Source of the DNA: Rhizobium sophorae
Lineage (GTDB): Bacteria > Pseudomonadota > Alphaproteobacteria > Rhizobiales > Rhizobiaceae
NCBI RefSeq assembly: GCF_013087515.1
Contig: NZ_JABFCN010000028.1
Coordinates: 124,001-188,000, forward strand
Reading direction: 5' to 3'
DNA: 64,000 bases
Part shown: piece after piece, positions 16,434-26,089 of the stretch
How positions within the stretch are numbered: the first letter of the stretch is position 1
How the letters are laid out: each line of letters starts with the position of its first letter
Translations under genes and position numbers: made by a program
Notes under the pieces: generated by a model
Databases searched by the model: none
The model's input: only the letters and a program-made list of their open reading frames with translations
What the model was told of the DNA's origin: nothing

Positions 16434-17357
16434 ATGATCCCCGATTTCCTCGTCACCCATTCCGGTGGCTTTCATGCCGACGAATTGCTGTCGAGCGTCA
16501 TCCTGACCCGGCTTTTCCCGCAGGCGCGTATCGTTCGCAGCCGGGCGCCGGAGTGGATCACGCCGGGCGAAGACCGGATCATCTATGATGTCGGCGGAGC
16601 CTATGATCCCGCTGCCGGGATATTCGATCACCACCAGCGCGGCGCTCCGCTGCGCGACGACAGTCAGCCCTACAGCTCGTTCGGCCTGATCTGGAAGCAT
16701 TACGGCCGCGATTATCTCACAGCCTTCGGCCTTCCCGAAGCGCATGTGGAAGCGATGCATGGCTCTTTCGACACCAGCTTCGTGCTGCCGGTCGATCTGA
16801 CCGACAATGGCGCGCTCAGCCCCTCGGGGCCGTTGGCCGGGTTGATGCTGCCAGCGCTGCTGGAGACCCTGAAACCGGTTTTCGACGAAGCGGACCCTGA
16901 GGCCGATAACCGCGCCTTTCATGCGGCCCTTGCCATTGCCCGCAGTTTCGTCGAGGCCAGGATCGCCCAGAGTGCCGCGAAATTGCGGGCCGAGGCAATC
17001 GTGCATCGGGCAATCGAGGCTTCGGGGCAGGGGCGTGTTCTGGAATTGCCGAGGGGCATGCCCTTCCGTCCCGCCATCGTCAAGGCCGGCGCCGATCACC
17101 TGCTGTTCGTCGTTCATCCGCGCGAAAAGGACTGGTGCGTGACCGGCATTCGCCGCGCCGAGGAGGGGTTCGATCTCCGGGCCGACCTGCCGGCGGCCTG
17201 GGCCGGGCTCACCAATGGCGCACTGGAGGCGGTTTGTGGCATCGAGGGTGCGAGCTTCTGCCACAACGGCCGCTTCATCGCCGCTGCCAGGACCCGCGAC
17301 GCGGCGCTCGCCATGGCCGAGTTGGCGGTAAAAGAGGCGCTTTCGATCGGCGCGTAG
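16434..17357 (+). CDS. MYG1/UPF0160 family metal-dependent hydrolase
   Basis: 307 residues from ATG 16434. The N-terminus FLVTHSGGFHADELLSSVIL, then RIIYDVGGAYDPAAGIFDHH, carries the D/H-rich metal site of MYG1 proteins (DHH-like fold). PYSSFGLIWKHYG and the C-terminal FCHNGRFIAAARTRDAALAM are also typical. Eukaryotic MYG1 is a 3'-5' RNA exonuclease; the bacterial role is not established. It is a single gene of full length. Confidence 0.88.
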   Translation: MIPDFLVTHSGGFHADELLSSVILTRLFPQARIVRSRAPEWITPGEDRIIYDVGGAYDPAAGIFDHHQRGAPLRDDSQPYSSFGLIWKHYGRDYLTAFGLPEAHVEAMHGSFDTSFVLPVDLTDNGALSPSGPLAGLMLPALLETLKPVFDEADPEADNRAFHAALAIARSFVEARIAQSAAKLRAEAIVHRAIEASGQGRVLELPRGMPFRPAIVKAGADHLLFVVHPREKDWCVTGIRRAEEGFDLRADLPAAWAGLTNGALEAVCGIEGASFCHNGRFIAAARTRDAALAMAELAVKEALSIGA

Positions 17358-17482
17358 TCAAATGGCGGCAGCTGAGGCTGGGCGAGGCCATATCCGGTCC
17401 TGGCGGCAGGTTGCTGATCCTGTTGCCGCCCAGCGGACGTTCGGCCTGCCTTTCCGTGATGAAGGCGGTTTGCCCGTCCTCG

Positions 17483-18127
17483 CTATCCAGCCTGCAATGT
17501 TGCCATCTTGGCGCCGAAGCCGATGAAGACCACGCCTGTCGCGGCTTTCAGCCAGCGCTGGAAGCGCTGGTTGCGCGCAGCTCTGGCGAGCCTCGCAAAG
17601 ATCATGACCATCGAGCCGAACCAGATGACGTTGAGGCTGGCATGGACGGTGACCAGAAGGAAAGCCTCGCCGATCGCGGCCCGGCTATTGGCGTCGTGGT
17701 GGATGAACTGCGGGAAGACCGCGAGGTAGAAGATCGACACCTTCGGATTCAGGGCGTTGGTGAGGAACCCCTCGAGGAAGGCGCGGGGGAGATGCCTTAC
17801 CTTACGGGAAGGGGCCACTGACGTTACGACAGCATAACCGCGCCAGGCGCCGACCAGCGCCTTGATACCGATCCAGCAGAGATAGGCGGCGCCCATCATC
17901 TTGACGACGAGGAAGGCCTGCGCCGACTGCGCCAGCAGCAGGGAGATGCCGCAGATCGACAGGGTGCCGTGCACATAGAAGGCGGCGGCGAAGCCGGCAA
18001 TATTGGCGAAACCGGCGCCACGCCCCGAGGTCGGCACCGTCTTGGCGATGAGGACGCCGTTGGGGCCGGGGGAAATGATGAGCAACGCGGTGACGAAAGC
18101 AAAAGACAGAATTTCAGCAATCGACAT
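17483..18127 (-). CDS. LysE/RhtB family amino-acid exporter
   Basis: 214 residues from ATG 18127, with AGGAAAGG upstream. About six transmembrane segments. The diagnostic N-terminal motif is present as ALLIISPGPNGVLIAKT, and FLEGFLTNALNPKVSIFYLA is the second family signature. These transporters expel amino acids such as homoserine, threonine or lysine; specificity cannot be read. It is divergent from the cytochrome oxidase operon. Confidence 0.88.
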   Translation of the reverse strand: MSIAEILSFAFVTALLIISPGPNGVLIAKTVPTSGRGAGFANIAGFAAAFYVHGTLSICGISLLLAQSAQAFLVVKMMGAAYLCWIGIKALVGAWRGYAVVTSVAPSRKVRHLPRAFLEGFLTNALNPKVSIFYLAVFPQFIHHDANSRAAIGEAFLLVTVHASLNVIWFGSMVMIFARLARAARNQRFQRWLKAATGVVFIGFGAKMATLQAG

Positions 18128-18284
18128 TGCGCGCCTTTCCTGGGCCTGGTTTCGAGGGTGGCGTTGAAGCCGACGGTCAAGTATGTCGTCGCCGATACCG
18201 GCGTCAATATCCAATCTTCGAGGGTGGCGGACCCTCCTGAGAGGACTGGAACAGGCCCGGCCCGCGTCCAAATTGCGGAACCGA

Positions 18285-18312
18285 TTGACTTGCACCCGCG
18301 AAGGACTAAGCT
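18285..18312 (+). promoter_or_regulatory. Possible sigma-70-like promoter for the cox operon
   Basis: TTGACT (18285-18290) and TAAGCT (18307-18312) are separated by 16 bp, about 70 bp before the cytochrome c gene. The -10 match is poor, so this is tentative. Confidence 0.3.
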
Positions 18313-18384
18313 TTATGCCATAGCAACCACCACCCACACGCGAGAGATTGCGGAGGGTGCAAGTGGCTGGCGACCTTGAGGAGG

Positions 18385-18786
18385 ATGGGGTTTGCCGTGG
18401 ATTACCGTGTTGTTCTGCTGATCGCCACATCCGTCATTGCTCTTTCCCCTGCTGACGCCGGGGCGCAGGAGGGTGATGCGACGGCCGGTGCTGCCGTTTT
18501 CAAGAAATGCGTGACCTGTCATGTCGCTGATTCCGATACGAACAAGGTTGGCCCGTCGCTGAACAAGTTGTTCGGCCGAAAGGCCGGAACACATCCTGGT
18601 TTCGCCTATTCGACAGGCATGAAGGCGGCCGGCGACGGCGGTCTCGTCTGGGACGAGGCGACGTTGCGCGACTATCTGCACAATCCGAAAGCGAAGGTTA
18701 AGGGCACGAAGATGGCCTTCGTCGGTGTGAAGGACGAGCAGGAGATCACCAATCTCATCGCTTATCTCAAACAATATTCTCAGTGA
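18385..18786 (+). CDS. Class I cytochrome c (c550/c2-like), periplasmic
   Basis: About 133 residues from ATG 18385; a GTG at 18397 is also possible and fits GAGGAGG (18379-18384) better, since that sequence touches the ATG. A signal peptide ends near AGA-QEG. The haem attachment site is CVTCH, and the distal methionine is in KGTKMAFVG. GPSLNKLFGRKAGTHPGFAY is the characteristic class I segment. It lies ahead of coxM on the same strand and probably feeds electrons to the oxidase. Confidence 0.88.
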   Translation: MGFAVDYRVVLLIATSVIALSPADAGAQEGDATAGAAVFKKCVTCHVADSDTNKVGPSLNKLFGRKAGTHPGFAYSTGMKAAGDGGLVWDEATLRDYLHNPKAKVKGTKMAFVGVKDEQEITNLIAYLKQYSQ

Positions 18787-18950
18787 TGGGCATATTCTCA
18801 GTGACGGGCAATACTCCAAATGACGGGTTACGGCTGGTGGTGCATGCCTAAATTGCCGTAATTGCCGATATTTTCTATCTGTGCGATAATAAACACGGAC
18901 TTTTTGCGGAATGCGGTTTCACGGGTCAACCTGCTCGAGGAGGAGCGGAC

Positions 18951-19769
18951 ATGGCTGTCGTGCTGATCCTCGTCCTGATTGTCGTCGGCTCCGTGCTGTT
19001 CCATGTGCTGAGCCCGTGGTGGTGGACGCCGATCGCGTCCAACTGGACCTATATCGACACCACCCTCGTCATCACCTTCTGGATCACGGGCATCGTCTTC
19101 GTGGCGGTGGTTTCGTTCATGGCCTATTGCGTCTTCCGTTTCCGGCACAAGCCGGGCAACCGAGCACATTACGAGCCCGAAAACCGTAGGCTGGAATTGC
19201 TGCTGGGAGGGGGAACGGCGGTCGGCGTTGCGGCGATGCTGGCGCCCGGCCTCATCGTGTGGAACCAGTTCATCACGGTGCCTGCCGATGCCGCATCGGT
19301 CGAGGTCGTCAGCCAGCAGTGGCTGTGGAGTTTCCGGCTGCCGGGAGCCGACGGAAAGCTCGGCCGCGCCGAGACGCGCGACGTCACCCCCGAAAACCCG
19401 CTCGGCCTTGATAAAAACGACGCAAGCGGCCTTGACGACGTCATCATCGAGGGCGGCGAGCTACATCTGCCGATCGGCAAGCCGGTGCACATATTGCTGC
19501 GCTCGGTCGATGTGCTCCATGATTTCTACGTGCCGGAATTCCGCGCCAAGATGGACATGATACCCGGCATGATCACCTATTTCTGGTTCACGCCGACGCG
19601 GACAGGGACCTTCGACATCCTCTGCGCCGAACTCTGTGGCGTTGGCCATGGGCAAATGCGCGGCACCGTCGTCGTCGACGAGGATGCGGACTACCAGACC
19701 TGGCTCGGGCAGCAGCAGACATTCACCCAGCTTACGGCGTCATCGGGAGAGATGCCGCCGGCAAACTGA
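18951..19769 (+). CDS. coxM: Cytochrome c oxidase subunit II
   Basis: 272 residues, ATG 18951 after AGGAGGAG. Two N-terminal transmembrane helices (about 1-20 and 37-60) anchor a periplasmic cupredoxin domain. The CuA site is complete: the first histidine in SVDVLHDFYVP, then DILCAELCGVGHGQMRG with both cysteines, glutamate, histidine and methionine. QQWLWSF is the electron-entry aromatic region. Presence of CuA marks a cytochrome c rather than quinol oxidase. The gene set matches coxMNOP of Bradyrhizobium japonicum. Confidence 0.92.
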   Translation: MAVVLILVLIVVGSVLFHVLSPWWWTPIASNWTYIDTTLVITFWITGIVFVAVVSFMAYCVFRFRHKPGNRAHYEPENRRLELLLGGGTAVGVAAMLAPGLIVWNQFITVPADAASVEVVSQQWLWSFRLPGADGKLGRAETRDVTPENPLGLDKNDASGLDDVIIEGGELHLPIGKPVHILLRSVDVLHDFYVPEFRAKMDMIPGMITYFWFTPTRTGTFDILCAELCGVGHGQMRGTVVVDEDADYQTWLGQQQTFTQLTASSGEMPPAN

Positions 19770-19816
19770 ACCCCGCAGCGGTCGCAGACCGCTGGGAGAC
19801 GAAGGGGAGAGAGATC

Positions 19817-21592
19817 ATGGTCGAGATTCCATCCGACAGCGCAGACGCCATCCCCTCAGCCGAAGTCGAGGATGTCGAGCTTTATCATCCGCACAGCTGG
19901 TGGACGAAATATGTGTTCAGCCAGGACGCCAAGATCATAGCCGTGCAATATTCGCTAACGGCCATCGCAATCGGCCTGGTGGCGCTGGTGCTCTCCTGGC
20001 TGATGCGGATTCAGCTCGCCTTTCCCGGATATTTCTCCTTCATCGATGCCGATCACTATTACCAGTTCATCACCATGCACGGCATGATCATGGTGATCTA
20101 TCTCCTGACCGCGCTCTTCCTCGGCGGCTTCGGTAATTACCTCATTCCGCTGATGGTCGGCGCGCGCGATATGGTGTTTCCTTACGCCAACATGCTGAGC
20201 TATTGGATTTATCTGCTCGCAGTGTTGATCCTCGCCGCGGGCTTCTTCGCCCCCGGCGGCCCGACGGGGGCCGGTTGGACGCTCTATCCGCCACAGGCCG
20301 TTCTCTCCGGCACGCCGGGCGGCAAGGACTGGGGCATCCTGCTCATGCTCACCTCGCTGATCGTCTTCATCATCGGCTTCACCATGGGCGGACTGAACTA
20401 TGTGGTGACAGTGCTGCAGGGGCGCGCGCGCGGCATGACACTGATGCGCATGCCGCTCACCGTCTGGGGCATTTTCACCGCGACCGTGATGGCGCTCTTG
20501 GCCTTTCCCGCCCTCTTCGTCGCCTGCGTCATGATGATGTTCGATCGCCTGCTGGGCACGAGCTTCTTCATGCCTGCCATCATCGAAATGGGCACGCAGC
20601 TGCAGCACGGCGGCGGCAGCCCGATCCTCTTCCAGCACCTCTTCTGGTTCTTCGGTCATCCGGAGGTCTATATTGTCGCGCTGCCGGCCTTCGGCATCGT
20701 TTCGGACCTTATCAGCACGCATGCGCGCAAGAACATCTTCGGCTACCGCATGATGGTCTGGGCGATCGTCATCATCGGCGCGCTCAGCTTCGTCGTCTGG
20801 GCGCACCACATGTATGTCAGCGGCATGAACCCGGCCTTCGGCTTCTTCTTCGCCACGACGACGCTGATTATCGCCGTGCCGACAGCGATCAAGGTCTACA
20901 ACTGGGTGCTGACGCTGTGGCGCGGCGACATCCACCTGACCCTGCCGATGCTCTTTGCGCTCGCCTTCATCGTCACCTTCGTCAATGGCGGGCTGACGGG
21001 CCTGTTCCTCGGCAACGTCGTCGTCGACGTGCCGCTGTCGGACACGATGTTCGTCGTCGCGCATTTCCACATGGTCATGGGCGTGGCGCCAATCCTCGTC
21101 ATCTTCGGGGCGATCTATCACTGGTATCCGAAGGTGACGGGACGCATGCTGAACGACGTGCTCGGCCATATCCACTTCTGGATCACCTTCCTCGGCACCT
21201 ATGCGATCTTCTTTCCGATGCACTATCTCGGCCTGCTCGGCGTGCCACGCCGCTATTTCGAGATGGGAGAGACGGCCTTCGTTCCGCCTTCGGCCGATAC
21301 GCTGAATATCTTCATCACCGTCATGGCGCTGATCGTCGGGGCCGGACAGATGGTCTTCCTGTTCAATCTGGTCTGGAGCCTTTTCCGGGGCAGGGAGTCC
21401 GGCGGCAATCCGTGGCGGGCGACGACGCTCGAATGGCAGACGCCACAGACGCCGCCCGCCCACGGCAACTGGGGCAAGGATCTGCCTGTCGTCTACCGCT
21501 GGGCCTATGACTACAGCGTGCCCGGGGCGGCAGAAGACTTCATTCCGCAGACGGTGCCGTCAGGCGGCGTTACAAGAGAGGTCCACGCATGA
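19817..21592 (+). CDS. coxN: Cytochrome c oxidase subunit I
   Basis: 591 residues from ATG 19817 after GGGGAGAG. About twelve transmembrane helices. Haem and copper ligands are visible: TMHGMIMVIYLL (low-spin haem His), WFFGHPEVYIVALPAFGIVS (CuB His-Tyr crosslink pair), HHMYVSG (CuB histidines) and VVAHFHMVMGV (haem a and a3 histidines). It is the catalytic core for oxygen reduction and proton pumping. Its stop overlaps the start of coxO. Confidence 0.95.
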   Translation: MVEIPSDSADAIPSAEVEDVELYHPHSWWTKYVFSQDAKIIAVQYSLTAIAIGLVALVLSWLMRIQLAFPGYFSFIDADHYYQFITMHGMIMVIYLLTALFLGGFGNYLIPLMVGARDMVFPYANMLSYWIYLLAVLILAAGFFAPGGPTGAGWTLYPPQAVLSGTPGGKDWGILLMLTSLIVFIIGFTMGGLNYVVTVLQGRARGMTLMRMPLTVWGIFTATVMALLAFPALFVACVMMMFDRLLGTSFFMPAIIEMGTQLQHGGGSPILFQHLFWFFGHPEVYIVALPAFGIVSDLISTHARKNIFGYRMMVWAIVIIGALSFVVWAHHMYVSGMNPAFGFFFATTTLIIAVPTAIKVYNWVLTLWRGDIHLTLPMLFALAFIVTFVNGGLTGLFLGNVVVDVPLSDTMFVVAHFHMVMGVAPILVIFGAIYHWYPKVTGRMLNDVLGHIHFWITFLGTYAIFFPMHYLGLLGVPRRYFEMGETAFVPPSADTLNIFITVMALIVGAGQMVFLFNLVWSLFRGRESGGNPWRATTLEWQTPQTPPAHGNWGKDLPVVYRWAYDYSVPGAAEDFIPQTVPSGGVTREVHA

Positions 21593-22308
21593 ACGTCATG
21601 CTGATTTTCCTTGCCGCAGTCGCCGCTATTATCTTCTGGTGGCTTTCCGGGCAGCGGTTGACCTCGAAGCCCTGGCTCGAAACCGGGTCGGTGCAGTTGC
21701 CGGGTCATGACGGTGCCGAGCGGCAAAGGCTGCCGGCGCCGGCGGTCAAAATCGGGCTCTTCGTGTTTCTCGGCGTCGTCGGCGCCGTCTTCAGCCTTGC
21801 CGTCAGCGCCTATTTCATGCGCATGGCGTCGACCGACTGGTGGGCGACGCCTGTTCCCCGGCTGCTCTGGGTGAACACTGCGGCACTGGCCTTAAGCAGC
21901 GCGGCGCTGCAATGGGCGAAAAGAGAAGCAGGGCATGGTCGCATGGAGGTGCTGCGACCGGCGCTTGCTGCAGGGCTTGCACTTGCCATCTTCTTCCTCG
22001 TCGGACAGATCCAGGCATGGCGGGAGCTGACGGCGGCCGGGTACGTGCTGGCCGATAACCCTTCCAACAGCTTCTTCTATATGCTCACCGGTCTGCACGG
22101 CCTGCATATCCTCGGCGGGCTTGCGGTGCTCGCGCACACGACGGTCAGGGCATTTTCAACGGATGTGGCGCCGGACAGGCTGCGCCTCAGCGTCGATCTT
22201 TCCGCCATCTACTCGCATTTCATGCTCGCCGTCTGGCTGTTGCTCTTCGCGCTCTTTGCCGGATGGGCGAATGATTTCGTCGATCTCTGCCGCACACTTC
22301 TGAATTAG
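21589..22308 (+). CDS. coxO: Cytochrome c oxidase subunit III-like (first of two)
   Basis: 239 residues, ATG 21589 overlapping the coxN stop (ATGA). Transmembrane segments at about 3-18, 48-68, 90-106, 126-144, 165-185 and 205-228. SNSFFYMLTGLHGLHILGG and the C-terminal YSHFMLAVWLLLFAL are subunit III signatures. The N-terminal extension with a separate short helix distinguishes it from coxP. CoxO-type subunits are divergent and paired with CoxP in this oxidase class. Confidence 0.88.
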   Translation: MNVMLIFLAAVAAIIFWWLSGQRLTSKPWLETGSVQLPGHDGAERQRLPAPAVKIGLFVFLGVVGAVFSLAVSAYFMRMASTDWWATPVPRLLWVNTAALALSSAALQWAKREAGHGRMEVLRPALAAGLALAIFFLVGQIQAWRELTAAGYVLADNPSNSFFYMLTGLHGLHILGGLAVLAHTTVRAFSTDVAPDRLRLSVDLSAIYSHFMLAVWLLLFALFAGWANDFVDLCRTLLN

Positions 22309-22319
22309 GAGATTTGCAG

Positions 22320-23039
22320 ATGGCACATCCTGTCCAGACACACAGCGAGCCAGGCCTCAGCCCGGCCGGCCTGCGTGGTGTCGCCGCCGATTTCAGCTCG
22401 GATCAGCGCGCCTTCAAGACCGCCTCCTGGGGCAAGGCGATGATGTGGATCTTTCTGTTGAGCGACACCTTCGTCTTCGGCTGTTTCCTGATCGCTTATA
22501 TGACCGCCCGCATGTCGACGCCCGTTCCATGGCCCAATCCGAGCGAGGTCTTCGCGCTGCATATCGGCGGCCAGGACGTTCCGCTGATCCTGATCGCGAT
22601 CATGACTTTCGTGCTGATCTCGAGCAGCGGCACCATGGCGATGGCGGTCAATTTCGGTTATCGCCGCGACCGCCGCATGACGGCGATGCTGATGCTGCTC
22701 ACGGCCCTCCTCGGCGCAGGCTTCGTCGGCATGCAGGCCTTCGAATGGACGAAGCTGATCACCGAAGGCGTGCGCCCCTGGGAGAACCCATGGGGGGCGG
22801 CACAGTTCGGATCGACCTTCTTCATGATCACCGGTTTCCACGGCACCCACGTCACGATCGGCGTCATCTTCCTGCTCATCGTTGCCCGCAAGGTCTGGCG
22901 CGGCGATTTCGACGTGGAACGACGCGGCTTCTTCACCAGTCGGAAAGGCCGCTACGAGGCCGTCGAAATCATGGGCCTCTATTGGCACTTCGTCGACCTG
23001 GTCTGGGTCTTCATCTTTGCGTTTTTTTATCTGTGGTGA
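22320..23039 (+). CDS. coxP: Cytochrome c oxidase subunit III-like (second)
   Basis: 239 residues. ATG 22320 is preceded by AGGAG at 22306-22310; a TTG six bases earlier is less likely. About five transmembrane helices. FGSTFFMITGFHGTHVTIG and EIMGLYWHFVDLVWVFIFAF are the canonical subunit III motifs. It follows coxO by 11 bp. Confidence 0.92.
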   Translation: MAHPVQTHSEPGLSPAGLRGVAADFSSDQRAFKTASWGKAMMWIFLLSDTFVFGCFLIAYMTARMSTPVPWPNPSEVFALHIGGQDVPLILIAIMTFVLISSSGTMAMAVNFGYRRDRRMTAMLMLLTALLGAGFVGMQAFEWTKLITEGVRPWENPWGAAQFGSTFFMITGFHGTHVTIGVIFLLIVARKVWRGDFDVERRGFFTSRKGRYEAVEIMGLYWHFVDLVWVFIFAFFYLW

Positions 23040-23046
23040 GGTCGTC

Positions 23047-23412
23047 ATGAGCGAGACAACGGCGCATGCGCAAAGCCAAACGGTGCATGCACAAACACAC
23101 ACCGGACAGCAGCACCCGATCCGGCTCTATCTCTTCGTCTGGGGCCTGCTCTTCGTGCTCAGCGCCTTATCCTACATGGTCGATTATCTCGGCATCCAAG
23201 GTTATCTCAGGTGGACGCTGATCCTCGTGTTCATGATGCTGAAGGCCGGGCTGATCGTCGCCGTCTTCATGCACATGGCCTGGGAACGGCTGGCGCTCGT
23301 CTACGCCATCCTGTTGCCGCCGCTGCTGGTGCTGGTTTTCGTGGCGCTGATGGTATCGGAAGCAGACTACACGATCTTCACCCGGCTGGCATTCTTTGGT
23401 GCGGCGCCGTAG
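23047..23412 (+). CDS. Cytochrome c oxidase subunit IV-like small protein
   Basis: 121 residues from ATG 23047, seven bases after the coxP stop. A His/Gln-rich N-terminus of about 25 residues is followed by three transmembrane helices (about 27-46, 55-78, 83-103) with FMMLKAGLIVAVFMHM, the motif of the prokaryotic COX4/CyoD-type subunit. It closes the operon. No haem or CuB assembly genes (ctaA, ctaB, ctaG) are linked, so assembly must rely on factors encoded elsewhere. Confidence 0.88.
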   Translation: MSETTAHAQSQTVHAQTHTGQQHPIRLYLFVWGLLFVLSALSYMVDYLGIQGYLRWTLILVFMMLKAGLIVAVFMHMAWERLALVYAILLPPLLVLVFVALMVSEADYTIFTRLAFFGAAP

Positions 23413-23454
23413 AGCAGCAATCGAACGGTCTCCGCTGCCGGTCCGATCGTCCAT

Positions 23455-24516
23455 TTACCTGATTTTTACATCTCCATTCAATCTGTCGAAGGTGGGTAGT
23501 TCCCCCTTCTTTTCCCAGGATCGCAGCGCACGCCATAGCACGGTGTTGTCTGCATAACCCAGCACACGCGCAATCTCGGACATCGGTGCGGCATGTCGGT
23601 CGCCGAGATAGTGGGCGGCGAGTGTCTGGCGGTGCTGGCGAACGAGATCGCGAAGCGACACGCCTTCCTCCGACAGCCGGCGCTGCAGGCTTCGCGGCGA
23701 CATCTTCAGTTCGGCGGCAAGCGTTGCGACCGTGACCGGTTTGCGGCCGAGATAGATGCTGATCAGAGCCTGGACCTTTTCCGTGACGATATCGCCGGCT
23801 GCTGGCTCGTTGACCAGATCGCCGATATGCCGCTCCAGGATTTCGACCAGGCTTTTGTCTTCCGCACGGTGCACACGGTCAGCCTCCGCCTTGTTCATGA
23901 CGATCCGGTTGCCGGATTGGCCGAACAGGATGGGCGCGCCACAGATGCGTTCCAGCACGCCGGCGTCGCGCGGGGCGTGATGCTCGAGCTGTATTTCGAT
24001 CGGCCGCCAGCCACGGCGGAAGCACGAACGGACGAGCTGACAGGAGGCCGCAATCGTGAATTCGCTGTCCTGCCGGCGCGGCCACATGCTGGGATCGACG
24101 ATCCGGTAGCTCCAGACAAAATCGCCATTCTCCTCGAACACGCCGGAACTGGTCGCGCCTTGCACCGCGTTGACATATTTCGACAGCCGCTCGAAAGCGC
24201 TGCGAATGGTCGGCGAGAGTGCGAAGAGCATGCCGATGGGGCCGATGTCGGCGGGCTTGAAGCCGGTGCCCATGCGAGCTCCCAGTGCCGGTTCGCCGGT
24301 TATCGTCGCGGCGTCCTCGAACAGCGCGACATAACGCGCCATCGGCAGGACAGCGTAGGGATCTTCCAATTGCGAGCGCAGAATGCCGTGCGAAGCCAGA
24401 AGAAGGTCGGTTTTCCCGGATCTTTTATCGATTTGTTGTACCAGCGGGATCAAGACGGAGGCTCGAATTGAAGCAACTGCGGGCATGCGGCTGATCAAAT
24501 GCGATGCAACTGCCAT
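23455..24516 (-). CDS. AraC family regulator (arabinose-binding-like N-terminus)
   Basis: 353 residues from ATG 24516. The N-terminal region (IPLVQQIDKRSGKTDLLLAS, then LGARMGTGFKPADIGPIG) is of the OruR/ArgR-like Arabinose_bd family. The C-terminal HTH (VATLAAELKMSPRSLQRRLS, HAAPMSEIARVLGYADNTVL) is complete. It is divergent from the permease/amine oxidase operon, about 120 bp between start codons, and is the likely activator of that operon in response to an amine or amino acid. Confidence 0.88.
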   Translation of the reverse strand: MAVASHLISRMPAVASIRASVLIPLVQQIDKRSGKTDLLLASHGILRSQLEDPYAVLPMARYVALFEDAATITGEPALGARMGTGFKPADIGPIGMLFALSPTIRSAFERLSKYVNAVQGATSSGVFEENGDFVWSYRIVDPSMWPRRQDSEFTIAASCQLVRSCFRRGWRPIEIQLEHHAPRDAGVLERICGAPILFGQSGNRIVMNKAEADRVHRAEDKSLVEILERHIGDLVNEPAAGDIVTEKVQALISIYLGRKPVTVATLAAELKMSPRSLQRRLSEEGVSLRDLVRQHRQTLAAHYLGDRHAAPMSEIARVLGYADNTVLWRALRSWEKKGELPTFDRLNGDVKIR

Positions 24517-24637
24517 TTTCAGCGTCTCCGGCGACCTTCGTGGCGCGAATTATCGATTCATTGGCATAAACTGCAATTTCGGGGCCAGATCGCCGCGCTT
24601 ACCTTCCTGGCAACAAACAAGCAAAGAGGGGTTCTCC

Positions 24638-26089
24638 ATGACACTGGAAGCAAGCATGGCCGCACCATCATCGCCGGAGCGTCGTCTGGCCAGGGACTCG
24701 GTGGGCCTCGTCCACATCGTGTTCTTCGTCGTTGCCGCGGCCGCGCCACTCACGGCTGTCGTCGGCGCTTCGCCGGCCGCCTTCGCCTTTGGCAATGGCG
24801 CCGGCGTCCCCGGCGCTTTCGTGCTCGCCGGCCTGCTCTACCTTCTCTTCTCGGTCGGCTTCACCGCCATGAGCCGGCATGTGGGCGGGGCAGGAGCCTT
24901 CTACACCTATATCACCCATGGCATCGGCAAGCCGGCTGGCGTGGGTGGCGCCTTCATGGCGCTGGTCACGTATAGCGCGGTTCAGATCGCCATCTATGGT
25001 CTGTTCGGTTTCTTCATGGCCAATGCCATAGCGCCGCTCGGGCTGGTCCTGCCCTGGTGGATCTGGGCCTTCGCGGCGCTGGTCGTCGTGCTGGTCTGCG
25101 GTCAACGCAACATCGCCTTCTCAGGCGCGATCCTCGGCGTCTGCATGATTGCCGAAATTGCCATATTGCTGGTTCTGGATCTTGCCATCGTCTTTTCTGG
25201 CGGCGGACCGGAAGGTATCAGCTTCTCCTCCTTTGCGCCATCGTCGGTGTTTGCGCCCGGTCTCGGCGTGGCGCTGGTCTTCGTCATCGGTTCCTTCATC
25301 GGCTTCGAAGCGACGGCCATTTTCGGCGAGGAAGCCGAAGATCCGGAAAAGACCATTCCCCGCGCCACCTATGTTGCCGTGCTGCTCATCACCCTCTTCT
25401 ATGCCTTCTCCACCTGGGCAATCGTGCAATTCTATGGTCCGGGCAAGGTGCAGGCCTCTGCTGCTGCCAGCCTCGACAGCTTCTACTTCACTGCCGCCAA
25501 TTCCGTGCTTGGTCCATGGTCGAGCCAGGTGATGAACGTGCTGCTGATCACCAGCCTGTTTGCCTGCATCCTGTCCTTCCACAATACGCTCAATCGCTAT
25601 TTCTTCGCTCTTGGCCGTGAAGGTCTGGCAGCCAAGGTGCTTGGCAATGTTCACGCCAAACATGGCTCCCCCTATGCTGCAGGTCTTCTGCAAAGTCTGG
25701 TCGCGGCCGTCGTCCTTGCCCTGTTCGTGATCTTCGGTGCCGATCCCTACACTGTCGTGTTCTCGTGGATGGCGGCGCTCGCAGGTATCGGTATCCTGCT
25801 GGTGCAGGTGCTGGTCTCTGTCGCGATCATCATGTTCTTTCGCAAGACGCCGAACAGCTACAGCGCCTGGACCACGATGACCGCTCCGACGCTGGCGCTG
25901 CTCGGTCTCATGGGTTCGCTGGTGCTGGTCAGTTCCAATCTTTCACTCCTTTCCGGCAGCGAAAGCCCGATCGTCAAGGCTTTCCCCTATGCCATGGTGC
26001 TGGTGGGCATTTTCGGCGCGCTGTTTGCGATCCGGGTCAAGAGATCCAAACCCGCTCTCTACGCCTCGCTTGGAAAGGTCTTCGAATGA
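24638..26089 (+). CDS. APC-family amino acid/amine permease
   Basis: 483 residues, ATG 24638 behind AGAGGGG. About twelve transmembrane helices. LVHIVFFVVAAAAPLTAVVG and FEATAIFGEEAEDPEKTIPR (the conserved helix 6-7 loop) place it in the amino acid-polyamine-organocation family. Being upstream of a copper amine oxidase, it probably imports the amine or an amino acid related to the oxidase substrate. Its stop overlaps the next start. Confidence 0.88.
   Translation: MTLEASMAAPSSPERRLARDSVGLVHIVFFVVAAAAPLTAVVGASPAAFAFGNGAGVPGAFVLAGLLYLLFSVGFTAMSRHVGGAGAFYTYITHGIGKPAGVGGAFMALVTYSAVQIAIYGLFGFFMANAIAPLGLVLPWWIWAFAALVVVLVCGQRNIAFSGAILGVCMIAEIAILLVLDLAIVFSGGGPEGISFSSFAPSSVFAPGLGVALVFVIGSFIGFEATAIFGEEAEDPEKTIPRATYVAVLLITLFYAFSTWAIVQFYGPGKVQASAAASLDSFYFTAANSVLGPWSSQVMNVLLITSLFACILSFHNTLNRYFFALGREGLAAKVLGNVHAKHGSPYAAGLLQSLVAAVVLALFVIFGADPYTVVFSWMAALAGIGILLVQVLVSVAIIMFFRKTPNSYSAWTTMTAPTLALLGLMGSLVLVSSNLSLLSGSESPIVKAFPYAMVLVGIFGALFAIRVKRSKPALYASLGKVFE

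Noticed and set aside
19955..21463. 502-codon open frame antisense to cytochrome oxidase subunit I
   Set aside because: Product is a His/Asp/Glu/Arg-rich string typical of antisense translation of a membrane protein gene.
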